Assembly (NCBI GenBank): GCA_049840595.1
Contig: JASGKO010000008.1
Coordinates: 230,460 to 294,459 of the forward strand
Source: JASGKO01 sp049840595
GTDB taxonomy: Bacteria; Verrucomicrobiota; Verrucomicrobiia; Chthoniobacterales; Chthoniobacteraceae
Direction: 5' to 3'
DNA: 64,000 bases
A program made the translations under genes and the position numbers. Under the pieces are notes generated by a model. That model had not been told where the DNA came from. It ran no database searches and was given only the letters and a program-made list of their open reading frames with translations. Below are positions 46,414 to 57,032 of the stretch, in pieces (within the stretch, counting starts at the first letter, position 1; every line of letters begins with the position of its first letter).

Positions 46414-48102
46414 ATGGATGAGATTAAAGTTCTATTTATCGAAGACAATCCCACGCAAGTCGGTTTGATCCGCCAAATGTTGGCCAAGGTGGATTATCCC
46501 CGCTTCGAGCTGGAGCATGCCGGGAGTCTCCGCGAGGGCCTGGAGGTTTTGCAAAAATCGCACCCCGATTTGCTCCTCCTCGATCTCTCCCTGGGCGACA
46601 GCGATGGGTATGAAACGTTTCAGCGCGCCCGCGATGCCGCCGATGGCATTCCCATCGTCGTCCTCAGCGGTACCGATGATCTCACGATGGCCCGCCGCAC
46701 CGTGGCCGGCGGCGCGCAGGATTACCTGCTCAAAGGTTATTTGAATCACCACTGGCTCCAGCGCTCGCTCCAGTATGCGATGGATCGCATGCGCGCCCAG
46801 TCGCAGATCCACACCGCCCACGCGCAGTTGGAAAACCGGGTGGCGGAACGCACCCTGGAACTGCGCGAGACGAACACCCAATTGCAGGATGAAGTGGAGC
46901 AGCGCCGAAAGGTCGAGGACGCCCTGCGCGACAGCAACCGGCAACTTGCCGAAGCCCTCTCCAAGCTCCGCGAGACCCAGCAGCACATCATCCAGCGCGA
47001 GCGTTTGCACGCGCTCGGCCGCATGGCCAGCGGCATTGCGCACGATTTCAACAACAAGCTCGCCCCCATCCTCGGGTTCAGTGAATTGCTGATCATCAAG
47101 CCCGAGCTCCAGCAGGATACGGCCCGCCTGAACGGTTATCTGGAAATGATCCACCAGGCCGCCCGGGAAAGCGCCAAGGTGGTGAGCCGGCTGCGCGATT
47201 TTTACCGCTACCGCGAGGATTCATCGGACTTCGCCCCGCTGCCGCTCAACGATATCGTCAATCAAATCGTGGCATTGACCGAACCCAAGTGGCGCAGCCA
47301 GGCGCAGGCCCAGGGCATCAACATCGAGGTGGTCACCGAGCTGGAGGATCATCTGCCCACCGTTTCCGGCAACGAGTCGGAACTCCGCGAAATGGTGGCG
47401 AATATTCTCTTCAACGCGATCGATGCGATCCGCCGCGAAGGCCGGATTCAGATCCGCACTTTTGCCCGGGACGGGAGCGCGGTGCTGGAGATCAGCGACA
47501 ACGGCAGCGGGATGAATGAGGAAACCCTGCAGCGCTGTATCGAACCGTTTTTCTCGACCAAGGATGAGCAGGGGACCGGCTTCGGCCTCGGCATCGTGTA
47601 CGGAACCGTCCGGCGGCACAACGGGACGATTGACATTCAAAGCAAATTAGGAAAAGGAACTACGGTGACGATTGGCATCCCCTTTCATGCTGATCAGCCG
47701 GACAAACTGCCGGCGACCGAGCAGCCCACAACCTCCGACAAGAAATTGAAAATCCTGGTAGTAGATGACGAAGATTTGGTGCGTGAAGTAATCATGGTTT
47801 ACCTCACGGAAGACCAGCATGAGGTGGTTACCGCGGAAAATGGCCGCGATGGATTGGAAAAATTCAAGACGGATGCTTTCGATGTGGTCCTCACCGATCG
47901 CTCCATGCCGGAAATGAACGGCGACCAACTGGCCCTCGAAGTGAAGCAGATCAACCCCGCCACCCCGGTGATTTTGCTCACCGGTTTCGGTGACTTGATG
48001 ATGGACGAAGGCGATAAGCCGCCGGGAATCGATGAGGTGGTGAGCAAGCCATTCACGATCCACGTCCTCCGCGACGCCATCAACAAAGTGGTGAAGCCCT
48101 GA
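46414..48102 (+). CDS. hybrid histidine kinase (REC-HK-REC)
   Basis: 562 residues from ATG 46414. The N-terminal receiver has the Asp in LLLLDLSLGDSDGYE. A coiled coil (about residues 135-200) follows, then the H-box ASGIAHDFNNKLAPILGF, N-box NILFNAIDAI, G-boxes ISDNGSGMNE and GTGFGLGIVYGTVRRHNGT. The C-terminal receiver (VVDDEDLVREVIMVY, Asp in VVLTDRSMPEMNG) ends in SKPFTI. There are no membrane helices, so it is a cytosolic kinase that probably receives and passes phosphate. The output regulator is not adjacent. Confidence 0.92.
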   Translation: MDEIKVLFIEDNPTQVGLIRQMLAKVDYPRFELEHAGSLREGLEVLQKSHPDLLLLDLSLGDSDGYETFQRARDAADGIPIVVLSGTDDLTMARRTVAGGAQDYLLKGYLNHHWLQRSLQYAMDRMRAQSQIHTAHAQLENRVAERTLELRETNTQLQDEVEQRRKVEDALRDSNRQLAEALSKLRETQQHIIQRERLHALGRMASGIAHDFNNKLAPILGFSELLIIKPELQQDTARLNGYLEMIHQAARESAKVVSRLRDFYRYREDSSDFAPLPLNDIVNQIVALTEPKWRSQAQAQGINIEVVTELEDHLPTVSGNESELREMVANILFNAIDAIRREGRIQIRTFARDGSAVLEISDNGSGMNEETLQRCIEPFFSTKDEQGTGFGLGIVYGTVRRHNGTIDIQSKLGKGTTVTIGIPFHADQPDKLPATEQPTTSDKKLKILVVDDEDLVREVIMVYLTEDQHEVVTAENGRDGLEKFKTDAFDVVLTDRSMPEMNGDQLALEVKQINPATPVILLTGFGDLMMDEGDKPPGIDEVVSKPFTIHVLRDAINKVVKP

Positions 48103-48174
48103 GCGCGGACAGCCCGCGCAGCGCCCTGCTTCCATGGCGTTTGCTTGTAGTTGGATAACAAACCTCTACGCGCC

Positions 48175-50035
48175 CGTCATCCCAAGCAGAGCGCAGCGGA
48201 GATAATCGCGCCCTTTCTCGTCTCCTGGAGTCGTGATAAATCCCGCCATCGTGGCCGGTGACAGTCGGTGACAGTCGGTGACGATATTTGCAATCTGCGG
48301 TCATCCAAAAAGGATGTCATCCTGAGCGCAATGGAGCGCAGCGAAATGGAGTCGAATGGATCTCTGACTGTTCCGGCGCAGGGCGCGCGATGATTCGGAA
48401 AGAAGCCATCTCGCTTTCCCAGCACAGAACAATTTGAGGCCCCTCGGCGTTGCTCGGGGTGACATTTTTTGGAAGGGGGCGCGAGGATTGCAGGCCATGT
48501 TGCCCGCCACGATTGGTCTCGTGGCCCTCGTTCCCAGGCTCCGGCCCGGGAATGCAATTTCCCGCCATCGTGGTCGGCGACAGTCGGTGACGATATTTGC
48601 AATCTGCAGCCATCCAAAAAAGAATGTCATCCTGAGCGCAATGGAGCGGAGCGGAATGAAGTCGAATGGATCTCCGATTGTTCTGGAGCAGAGAGCGCCT
48701 CGATGTGGCAAGAAGCCATCTCGCTTTCCCAGCGCAGAACCATTTGAGGCCCCTCGGCGTTGCTCGGGGTGACATTTTTTGGAAAGGGGCGCGAGGATTG
48801 CAGGCCATGTTGCCCGCCACGATTGGTCTCGTGGCCCTCGTTCCGAGGCTCCAGCCCGGGAACGCAATTTTCCGTCATCGTGGCCGGTGACAGTCGGTGA
48901 CGATATTTGCAATCGGTGGCCATCCAAAAAAGGATGTCATCCTGAGCGCAATGCAGCGCAGCGGAATGAAGTCGAATGGATCTCCGACTGTTCCGGCGCC
49001 GGGAGCGCTTCGATTCGGCAAGAAGCCATCTCGCTTTCCCAGCACAGAACCATTTGAGGCCCCCCCGACGTTGCTCGGGGTGACATTTTTTGGAAGGGGG
49101 CGCGCGGATTGCAGGCCATGTTGCCCGCCGCGATCGGTCTTGTGGCCCTCGTTCCCAGACTCCAGCCCGGGAACGCAATTTCCCGTCATCGTGGCCGGTG
49201 ACAGTCGTTGACGATATTTGCAATCTGCGGCCATCCAAAAAGGATGTCATCCTGAGCGGAATGCAGCGCAGCGGAATGGAGTCGAATGGATCTCTGACTG
49301 TTCCGGCGCAGGGCGCGCGATGATTCGGAAGGAAGCCATCTCGCTTTCCCAGCACAGAACCATTTGAGGCCCCTCGACGTTGCTCGGGGTGACATTTTTT
49401 GGAAGGGGGTGCGAGGATTGCAGACCATGTTACCCGCCGAGATCGGTCTCGTGGCGCTCGTTCCCAGACTCCAGCCCGGGAATGCAATTTCCCGCCATCG
49501 TGGTCGGCGACAGTCGTTGACGATATTTGCAATCTGCGGCCATCCAAAAAAGAATGTCATCCTGAGCGCAATGGAGCGCAGCGGAATGGAGTCGAATGGA
49601 TCTCCGACTGTTCTGGAGCAGAGAGCGCCTCGATGCGGCAAGAAGCCATCTCGCGTTCCCAGCACAGAACCATTTGAGGCCCCTCGACGTTGCTCGGGGT
49701 GACATTTTTGGAAGGGGGCGCGCGGATTGCAGGCCATGTTGCCCGCCACGATTGGTCTCGTGGCCCTCGTTCCCAGACTCCAGCCCGGGAATGCAATTTC
49801 CCGCCATCGTGGTCGTTGACGATATTTGCAATCTGCGGCCATCCAAAAAAGAATGTCATCCTGAGCGCAATGGAGCGGAGCGGAATGAAGTCGAATGGAT
49901 CTCCGATTGTTCTGGAGCAGGGAGCGCGATGATTCGGTAAGAAGCCAAATCGCTTTCCCCGCGCAGAACAATTTGAGGCCCCTCGACTTCGCTCGGGGTG
50001 ACATTTTTTGGAGGGGAGCGGGGATTGTATGGTCA
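48175..50035. repeat. tandem array of about six ~310-bp repeat units
   Basis: The landmark CATCCAAAAA recurs at 48302, 48611, 48921, 49232, 49541 and 49840 (steps of 309, 310, 311, 309 and 299), preceded by a decayed part-unit from 48175. Each unit carries GTCATCCTGAGCGCAATGG, GTCGAATGGATCTC, AAGAAGCCATCTCGC, a GCTCGGGGTGACATTTTTTGG block, a CCACGA/TCGTGG hairpin and GACGATATTTGCAATC. Units 1 and 4 share one variant of the middle part, and units 2 and 5 another, so a ~930-base three-unit block was duplicated. Open frames here are all artefacts of the repeat. Function unknown. Confidence 0.92.
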
Positions 50036-50087
50036 GTCACACGCCATTCCCGTCCCCATTCACAGCCCCCTTATTGGTTGAATCGCT

Positions 50088-52094
50088 CTAGCTCCCAGCC
50101 TTCTGCGCTGTCTTCTCGCAGGAGTAGTGCGAGGGGAAGTGAAACAATTCCCGCTGGTAGTTCTGCACCGTGGCCAGGGCGAGCAGCGGGAAGTTGTTCC
50201 GGTACATGTCGTACTTGAGATAGAACACTTTCGGGAAGCCCGTGCCGGTGATCCACTCCTCACTCCAGGAGCCATCGCGATTCTGCGTGGTGAGCAGGTA
50301 ATCCACCCCGCGCCGCACTTGCTCCGAGTTCGTCTCTCCCGCCGCGCACAAGCCCATCAGCGCCCAGGCCGTTTGCGAGGCCGTGCTGGGGCCGCGGCCC
50401 TTCAGCGTGGGGTCATCGTAAGTCGCGCAGGTTTCACCCCAGCCGCCATCTTCGTTCTGGCAACTGGCGAGCCAGTCGCGGGCGGCCACGACCCAATCCT
50501 CGCTCATATTCTGGCCGATGGCGCGCAGACCGCGCAACACCTGCCAGGTGCCGTAGATGTAATTCACGCCCCAGCGTCCATACCACGAGCCGTCGCTTTC
50601 CTGGGTGCGCTGGAGGTGCTCCAGCGCGTGCTTCACCCGCTTGCAATTGCGGTCGTAGCCGATGTAGCCGAGCAACTCCAGCGTGCGCCCGGTGAGGTCG
50701 CTGCAAGTGGGATCGAGAATCGCGTTGTGATCGGCAAACGGCATGTCCTCCAGCCAGTGCCGCGTGACATCGTTATCGAACGCCGCCCAGCCGCCATCCT
50801 TGCACTGGAAGCTCAGCAGCCAGCCGAGCGCGCGTTGAAATTGCGGCTGGTCAACGCTGGGCAGGAGCCGGAGCGCCATCATCACCATCGCCGTGTCGTC
50901 GGTGTCGGGGTAATAGTCGTTGTTGAACTCGAAGGCCCAGCCGCTCGCCTCGGGATGCGGGTTTTTCACCTTCCAGTCGCCGCGGATTTTGACTTCTTTC
51001 GAGATCAGCCATTCGCCCGCTTTTTTCATCACGGGATCGGTCGCTTCAAAGCCGGATTCACCCAGCGCAATCAAATTGATCGCCGTATCCCACACCGGGG
51101 AGAGGCAGGGCTGGATGCGGAAATCTTCCGGATCGTCCACGAAGAGTCCCTCGAAATCGGCCTCCGCCTTTTTCAGCAGCGGATGGTCGTCGGGATAGCC
51201 GAGTGCGCTGAGGGCGATGATGGAATTGAGCATCGCCGGGAAGATCGCCGCGAGGCCGTCACTACCCTTGCCGATGCGTTCCAGCATCCATTGTTCCGCC
51301 ATCTTCAGCGCCGTGTCGCGCAACAGCCCCAGCCAGGGCGCATCGAGGATGCGCGCGAGATGGTTCGCATCGAGGAAGAAATTGCGCAGCGAGAAAAAGC
51401 CGCGGTCGCGCGGCATGGACAAGTCGCTGCGCTCCGTGCCGGCCGGGTAGAGTTCGTGCAGATTTTTCTCCGGCGGCAGTGCGCGGGTGGGCTTGAAGTG
51501 GTTGATGATCGCGAGCGGGACCAGCATCGCGCGGCTCCACGAGGAAATCTCGTTGAGGTTGAAAGGGAACCAGCGCGGGAAAAGCATCATTTCCACCGGG
51601 ATGGTGGGGAGGTATTGCCAGGGGAATTGCCCGATCAGCGCGAGATAGAGCTTGGCGTAGGTGTTGGTGCGCGGGATTCCTCCCAGACGCAGGATTGTCG
51701 CCCGCGCCTCCTTCATGTGCGGGGCGTTGGGCGAATGCCCGGCCAGCTTGAGCGCGAAATACGCCTTCACCGAGGCGTTGATTTCCGACGGACCGCCGTC
51801 GTAGATGTTCCAACCTCCATCGGCCAACTGGCGACGCCGGATGTGCGGCACGCACTTTTCCTGGAGCACCTCGTCCACGCGGCCGACCCAGTGCATGTAG
51901 AGCACGTAATCGGCGCACAGCGTGCAATCGACGATCAACTCGCCGCACCAGTGCCCGTCGGGATGTTGCAGTCGCAGCAGATTCTGCTGGGCCAGCTTGA
52001 TCGACTGGGCGAGGCGCGTGCCAAAAGCTCCGGTGCTTTCAACCGGGTGGTCCAACGGGGGAGGGGACGAGTCAAATGCGGCTTCGTCGGCCAT
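50088..52094 (-). CDS. shc: squalene-hopene cyclase
   Basis: 668 residues, uninterrupted. The catalytic DTDD motif is at residues 397-400 (NNDYYPDTDDTAMV). Several QW repeats are visible: QHPDGHWCGEL, QESDGSWYGRWG, QNEDGGWGE, QNRDGSWSEEWI. It cyclises squalene to hopene/diplopterol at the inner face of the membrane. It follows hpnH by 12 bases in the same operon. Substrate precursors come from the DXS pathway (dxs at 13676-15588). Confidence 0.95.
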   Translation of the reverse strand: MADEAAFDSSPPPLDHPVESTGAFGTRLAQSIKLAQQNLLRLQHPDGHWCGELIVDCTLCADYVLYMHWVGRVDEVLQEKCVPHIRRRQLADGGWNIYDGGPSEINASVKAYFALKLAGHSPNAPHMKEARATILRLGGIPRTNTYAKLYLALIGQFPWQYLPTIPVEMMLFPRWFPFNLNEISSWSRAMLVPLAIINHFKPTRALPPEKNLHELYPAGTERSDLSMPRDRGFFSLRNFFLDANHLARILDAPWLGLLRDTALKMAEQWMLERIGKGSDGLAAIFPAMLNSIIALSALGYPDDHPLLKKAEADFEGLFVDDPEDFRIQPCLSPVWDTAINLIALGESGFEATDPVMKKAGEWLISKEVKIRGDWKVKNPHPEASGWAFEFNNDYYPDTDDTAMVMMALRLLPSVDQPQFQRALGWLLSFQCKDGGWAAFDNDVTRHWLEDMPFADHNAILDPTCSDLTGRTLELLGYIGYDRNCKRVKHALEHLQRTQESDGSWYGRWGVNYIYGTWQVLRGLRAIGQNMSEDWVVAARDWLASCQNEDGGWGETCATYDDPTLKGRGPSTASQTAWALMGLCAAGETNSEQVRRGVDYLLTTQNRDGSWSEEWITGTGFPKVFYLKYDMYRNNFPLLALATVQNYQRELFHFPSHYSCEKTAQKAGS

Positions 52095-52106
52095 GAATTC
52101 CGTGGC

Positions 52107-53393
52107 TCAGGAGACGGTCGGTTGATTCGTCTTGGTGCCGGTGAGGTGACCCTGGCCGGCACTGACTCCATTGTAGGCCGCCACTTCGGAACCGTCTTCC
52201 GCCGGAGCGGGGCGGGCGCCGAAGTTGAAGTGGATGTTCTTCCACGTATCGCCGGGCTTGGCCTGCAGGCCGAGGCTGGCGGTCGGCTCGTAGCCGCAGT
52301 GCACCATGCAATTCTCGCAGCGCACATCTTTCGCAACGCCGTTGACCACGCCGTAGTTTTCCCACTGCGTCTTGTCCAGCAGCTCTTTGTAGCTGGTGTA
52401 GTGGCCATCGGTCATCAGATAGCAGGGCCCCTTCCAGCCGCGCACGTTGCGGGTGGGAATCGCCCAGGCGGAGCAGGTGAGGTCGCGCTTGCCCGCGAGG
52501 AACTCGAAGTAAATCGGCGTGCCGAAGAGGGTGAACTTGTTCATCCACTCCTCGATCTTGCTGAACTTTTCCACCGTCATCTTCCGGGTGAGGAAGAAGT
52601 TTTCCGGCTGGAGGTTCAGGCGCTTCATCATGTCCTTCTTCGCCGCGTCGTATTCGTAGCCGGGCGAGATGGTGTGACCGTCCACGCCGAGGGCGGATAG
52701 ATACTTGAACATCTGCTCGATCTCGTTCATGTCCGTCTCTTTGTAGATCGTCGTATTGGTCGCGACTTGATAGCCGAGAATCTTCGCCATGCGGATGGCA
52801 AGGATGCATTCCTTGAACACGCCTTCTCGTTCCACGATCAGATCGTGGGTGCGCTCCAAGCCGTCGAGGTGCACGTTCCAATACATCCACTGGGTGGGCA
52901 CGATTACCGGCTTGCTGGCGTCCTTCGGACCTTTGCGGATGTCTTCGGCATCCTTCATCGTGATCAGCTCCTCGGAAAGCAGCACCTGGAGCTGGCTCTC
53001 CACCACGGTGGGCTTTTTCGAGAATTGCCAGGCCAGATAATCGCGCATCTTGCGGCGCATGAAGAGGGCATTGGTGCACACGTAAACGACGCGGCCCTGC
53101 TCCAGCAGCCCCTTGATGAGCGATTCGATCTGCGGATAAATCAGCGGTTCACCGCCGCAGATGGAAATCATCGGGGCATCGCACTCCGCGGCGGCGCCGA
53201 GGCAGTCTTCCAGCGGCATGATGTCTTTCAGCGACGTGGAGTACTCCCGAATGCGCCCGCAACCGGTGCACGTGAGGTTGCAGGTATGCAGCGGCTCAAG
53301 TTGCAGGACGGTGGCAAACTTTTTGTCCCCCCGAAGTTTGTGTCGAATGATGGACCCGGCGATCTTGCACGTGAGTGCGAAAGGAAATCTCAT
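52107..53393 (-). CDS. hpnH: hopanoid radical SAM protein HpnH (adenosylhopane synthase)
   Basis: 428 residues. The radical SAM cluster cysteines are Cys38, Cys42 and Cys45 in HTCNLTCTGCGRIREYS. CGGEPLIYPQIESL is the SAM-binding GGE motif, and HLDGLERTHDLIVEREGVF and the SPGYEYDAAKKDMMKR region are typical of HpnH. It attaches 5'-deoxyadenosine to hopene to give adenosylhopane, the first step of extended (C35) hopanoids. Residues about 130-165 (SEELITMKDAEDIRKGPKDA) appear to be an insertion compared with the usual ~330-390-residue family size. It is the first gene of the hpnH-shc operon. Confidence 0.93.
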   Translation of the reverse strand: MRFPFALTCKIAGSIIRHKLRGDKKFATVLQLEPLHTCNLTCTGCGRIREYSTSLKDIMPLEDCLGAAAECDAPMISICGGEPLIYPQIESLIKGLLEQGRVVYVCTNALFMRRKMRDYLAWQFSKKPTVVESQLQVLLSEELITMKDAEDIRKGPKDASKPVIVPTQWMYWNVHLDGLERTHDLIVEREGVFKECILAIRMAKILGYQVATNTTIYKETDMNEIEQMFKYLSALGVDGHTISPGYEYDAAKKDMMKRLNLQPENFFLTRKMTVEKFSKIEEWMNKFTLFGTPIYFEFLAGKRDLTCSAWAIPTRNVRGWKGPCYLMTDGHYTSYKELLDKTQWENYGVVNGVAKDVRCENCMVHCGYEPTASLGLQAKPGDTWKNIHFNFGARPAPAEDGSEVAAYNGVSAGQGHLTGTKTNQPTVS

Positions 53394-53664
53394 GGCAGGT
53401 TTTGGCCGGGGATATTACCAGCCCGGCCATGGGTGTCAATGCAAGGACTGGACCTTTTCACCGGCCACAGAGAAGGCCGGTGGATTCGTTGGCTAATTGT
53501 AACATTTTACAAAGTTGAAACTTTTCGGTGGCGGAAATGTGATGAACACGTAAAGTTGTGAACACGCAATCAGGTTGCGTAAGGGCATCCCCAATCGGGT
53601 TGGGAAGTGGAAGATGGGTCGAAGTAGCTGAAACCAAAACCACCACCGGGAAATTTGTAGTTTT

Positions 53665-55847
53665 ATGGGAAAACAATTTGTGAAGTGGCCTTTGCTGAAG
53701 GGCTTTGTCTTGGTCGCGTTCGCTTTGGCGGGAGTCGTTTTCGTCTCCGCGGGCCGGGCGGATACTTATTCAGCCAATGCGTCCGCGGGCGGGTATGCCA
53801 AGACGGGCAGCTTTACCACCAGTGGATCGTTCTTTGATGTCGAGGGGTCGAACAACGGGAGCAATACCGAGTTTGGCGTGCTGGACTTTTCGGCCAGCAG
53901 TTTTGGGATTTCCTTCCCCGTCACCGGAGTAAGCAGCCTGACCTTGAGCCTTACGGAAGCGAATGCCTCGTTTACGGTGGGGAATGGGGGATTGAATTTT
54001 TACATCAGCGAGGACACGACGACCACGCTTTCCTCGCTGCGCTTCCAAAGCTCCAGCACTCCTGAAGGGCTGGGGACGCAGCTCACCCCGTTGGACCTTT
54101 TGGGGAGTGGAACGTTTTCTTCGAATACCGGAAATACGGGTTCCGGCACGGTGGATAGCTATACTTTCTCGCTCTCGAGCACGGCCAGCGCTTATGTCGC
54201 CTCGCAACTCAGCAACGGCGGCACGATCCGCATTGTGATCACTCCGACGACTGCGGCGGCGCTTCCACCTGGGCGGGGGTCACTGCCAGTTCCACGACGA
54301 CGCGGCCCAAGCTGAGCGTCGCGGCCACCGTCTCCCAGCCTGGCTACACTTGGGGAGGCGGCTCGGGAACCTGGAATAATTCCACGAGCAACTGGGTCAA
54401 TGATTCAAATGCCAGCGCCACTTGGGACTCCTCCAAAAGAGCCGTGTTTTCCAGTGGTTCTGGAACGGTCGATCTGGGCGAGGATGTCACGACGATTGGC
54501 CTGAAATTCGACACGACTGGCTACACGATTGCCAGCGCCGCATCGCATGTGCTCACCCTTAGTCCGAACACGGCGGGCAATGTGGTGACGGTGATCAATT
54601 CGACCGATACGGCGACGATTTCCGCGGCGATTGCCGGAACTACGGGGCTTACCAAGGCGGGGGATGGCACGTTGGTTTTGAGTGGAACGAATACCTTCGG
54701 CGGTGACGTGACCGTCTCCGGCGGAACGGTAACCGTTACGAGTGATGCGGCTTTGGGGACGGATGGCAACGGCATCGCTTTGAATACGGGGACGTTCAAG
54801 ACTGCCACCAATTTGACGATTGGGTCGGGCCGCACTTTGAGTGGTGGCGGCACGATTGATGTCGCCTCCGGGGCCACGCTGACTTTCACCGGCCCGGTGA
54901 ATGCGGGGGCTTTGAACCTGCCCAGTAGCGGAACGGTGGCGTTATCGAACGCCAGTGTAGCTTTCACGAGTGCTACGGTGGCGGCTGGTGCGACGCTTAA
55001 TATCACCGGTTCCGTCAACTCCGGAGCCCGCACTACTTTCTACGGTGATGGCAATGTGATTCTAGCCGGGGATAATTCTTCTTATGGCAGCGGTTTTTCA
55101 ATGAGCAAAGGGACTGGCTCCTACGGTCCTACTGTAACCATGACGAGCGCCACTTCGCTGGGCGGGGCACAGCTCTTTCTGAATGCCGGAACGCTCAATG
55201 CGGCCTCGGCCATGACGGGTGCCAATGCGATTGCCAACACTGTGAGCTTTGGCGGGAATGCGACGCTTATGGGGGCGGATATGGAATTCACGAATGCGTG
55301 GACATTTTTTAGCGCTACTCAAAAGACCCTGACGGTACAAAACAACGTCACCTTCAAGACCGGCATCGTTGCGGGAGCTAGCGGGGTGAGTGACAAGTTG
55401 ATCAAGGCTGGCAGCGGCACCTTGACCCTCACCGTCGCGAATTCCTACGTCGGTGGCACTGCGGTCATCGGTGGAAAGTTAGTTTCACAGAGTGGGGCGG
55501 TTCTGGGGACGGGCGATGTGACTGTGACCCCGACTAGTACGGCCAATTCCACTCTGGAACTCCATGATAACGCGTCGATTGCCAGCACGGCTAATGTCAT
55601 TCTCAGTTCGTTGAATGGCTTTTACGGGGTGATTGATATGGAATTCATCGGGACTATTCAGGTGAATACCTTGCAGGTGAATGGCACTTATCTGGCCCCC
55701 GGTCTTTACAGCGCGACGAACGAGCCGGGCTTCTTTACTGGCACCGGCAGCATGCAAGTCCTTGCCGTTCCGGAGCCTTCGACGATCGGTCTTCTGGCCT
55801 TGGCCGGAGGAGGTATTTTGTTACGTCGTCGCAAATTGGTCGCCTAA
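53665..55847 (+). CDS. PEP-CTERM secreted protein with autotransporter-type beta-strand repeats, frameshifted
   Basis: About 727 residues. The signal peptide (VLVAFALAGVVFVSAGRADT) is followed by a beta-sandwich with VLDFSASSFGISFPVTGVSS, then a frame change near 54253-54262 (STWAGVTASSTTTRPKLSV continues the domain). Beta-strand repeats follow (TKAGDGTLVLSGTNTFGGDV, IKAGSGTLTLTVANSYVGGT). The C-terminal sorting signal is VPEPSTIGLLALAGGGILL followed by RRRK: PEP motif, helix, basic tail. Such proteins are processed by exosortase/EpsH systems and exported to the cell surface or matrix. None of those enzymes is in the window. It is preceded by a 271-base non-coding region shared with hpnH. Confidence 0.85.
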
Positions 55848-56015
55848 TCGGTTGCCAAAACCGGCGCTGCATGGTATCGCAGCGGCTCCAATAAAAAAGT
55901 TGATCGCCCCATCACTGGCTGCGCGTTGCCCGCTCTCTCTATTTGGTTGCACCAAAATTGAGGGAGGAAAACACCAGTTCAGGAAAATGCGGTCCCCTCC
56001 GATAAAACAGGCACC

Positions 56016-57026
56016 ATGTTCTCAAATACCTTTCGTTTTCTCTCTCGTACGATCTGCCAGTGGTTCGACACTGATTATTTCCCGGAGGGGGCGAAAAAAG
56101 TCCGCGAAATGCCGGACAACTTCGACTGGTCGCGGGCAACTTCCTTCATCTTTCTCCACATCGGCTGCATTGGGGCCATCTGGGTGGGCTGGAGCTGGAC
56201 GGCCGTCGCGGTGGCGGTCGCGCTCTATGTGCTTCGCATGTTTGCGGTGACCGGCTTCTATCATCGCTACTTTTCTCACCGCACCTTTCGCGCCTCCCGC
56301 CTGGTGCAATTTCTCATCGCCGTCTGGGGCAACTGTTCCATCCAGCGCGGACCTCTCTGGTGGGCAGCCACCCATCGCCATCACCACCAGCACGCGGATC
56401 ATGAAGAGGATGTGCATTCGCCCACAATCTACGGTTTCTGGTGGTCGCACATTGGTTGGATGACCAGCAGCCGCAACTTTCCCACCGACTATTCCCGGGT
56501 CAAGGATCTGGCCAAGTTCCCTGAGCTCGTTTTCCTCAACCGCTTCGATTTGGTCGTGCCGGCCTGCTTTGGTCTCGCCCTTTATGGATTCGGCACGTTG
56601 CTGAACTACTTCTTCCCGTCCCTCGGCACTTCCGGCGGCCAAATCTTCGTTTGGGGCTTCTTCATCAGCACCGTTTTCCTCCTGCATGGCACACTGTTCA
56701 TCAACTCCCTCGCGCACACTTTCGGTGGACGTCGTTACGAAACTGACGACACCAGCCGCAACAGCTTGTTGCTCGCCATCATTACCCTTGGAGAAGGCTG
56801 GCACAACAATCATCACCGCTACATGAGTTCGGCCCGCCAGGGCTTTTACTGGTGGGAAATCGACCCCACTTACTACGGCCTCAAGCTATTCTCCTGGCTG
56901 GGGATCATCAGCGACCTGCGCCCCGTCCCGAAGGCCCTTTACGAAGAGGCTGAAAAGCAGGCGCAAAAGCAGCAGGAGCCCGAGGGCGAGGAATTGCCCG
57001 TACCCGACTCTGTGGTCGTGAAATAA
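56016..57026 (+). CDS. acyl-lipid/acyl-CoA delta-9-type desaturase
   Basis: 336 residues. Three histidine boxes hold the diiron centre: HRYFSH, HRHHHQHAD and HNNHH (GEGWHNNHHRYMSS). Four membrane helices flank them. The C-terminus ends in a charged tail. It introduces a cis double bond in a fatty acyl chain, making the substrate needed by cyclopropane-synthase-type methyltransferases. The flavoprotein gene follows 6 bases downstream, so this is the first gene of the lipid-modification run. Confidence 0.9.
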   Translation: MFSNTFRFLSRTICQWFDTDYFPEGAKKVREMPDNFDWSRATSFIFLHIGCIGAIWVGWSWTAVAVAVALYVLRMFAVTGFYHRYFSHRTFRASRLVQFLIAVWGNCSIQRGPLWWAATHRHHHQHADHEEDVHSPTIYGFWWSHIGWMTSSRNFPTDYSRVKDLAKFPELVFLNRFDLVVPACFGLALYGFGTLLNYFFPSLGTSGGQIFVWGFFISTVFLLHGTLFINSLAHTFGGRRYETDDTSRNSLLLAIITLGEGWHNNHHRYMSSARQGFYWWEIDPTYYGLKLFSWLGIISDLRPVPKALYEEAEKQAQKQQEPEGEELPVPDSVVVK

Positions 57027-57032
57027 GCGCCC

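Noticed and set aside
48175..50035. Possible CRISPR array
   Set aside because: The period is about 310 bases and whole units are similar, with no short constant repeats separated by unique spacers; no cas genes.
48301..50040. Several minus-strand open frames of 100-306 codons in the repeat array
   Set aside because: They repeat the same peptide with each repeat unit, lack ribosome sites and arise from GC-rich tandem DNA.
50127..52700. 857-codon plus-strand frame
   Set aside because: Antisense to shc and hpnH, both unmistakable on the other strand.
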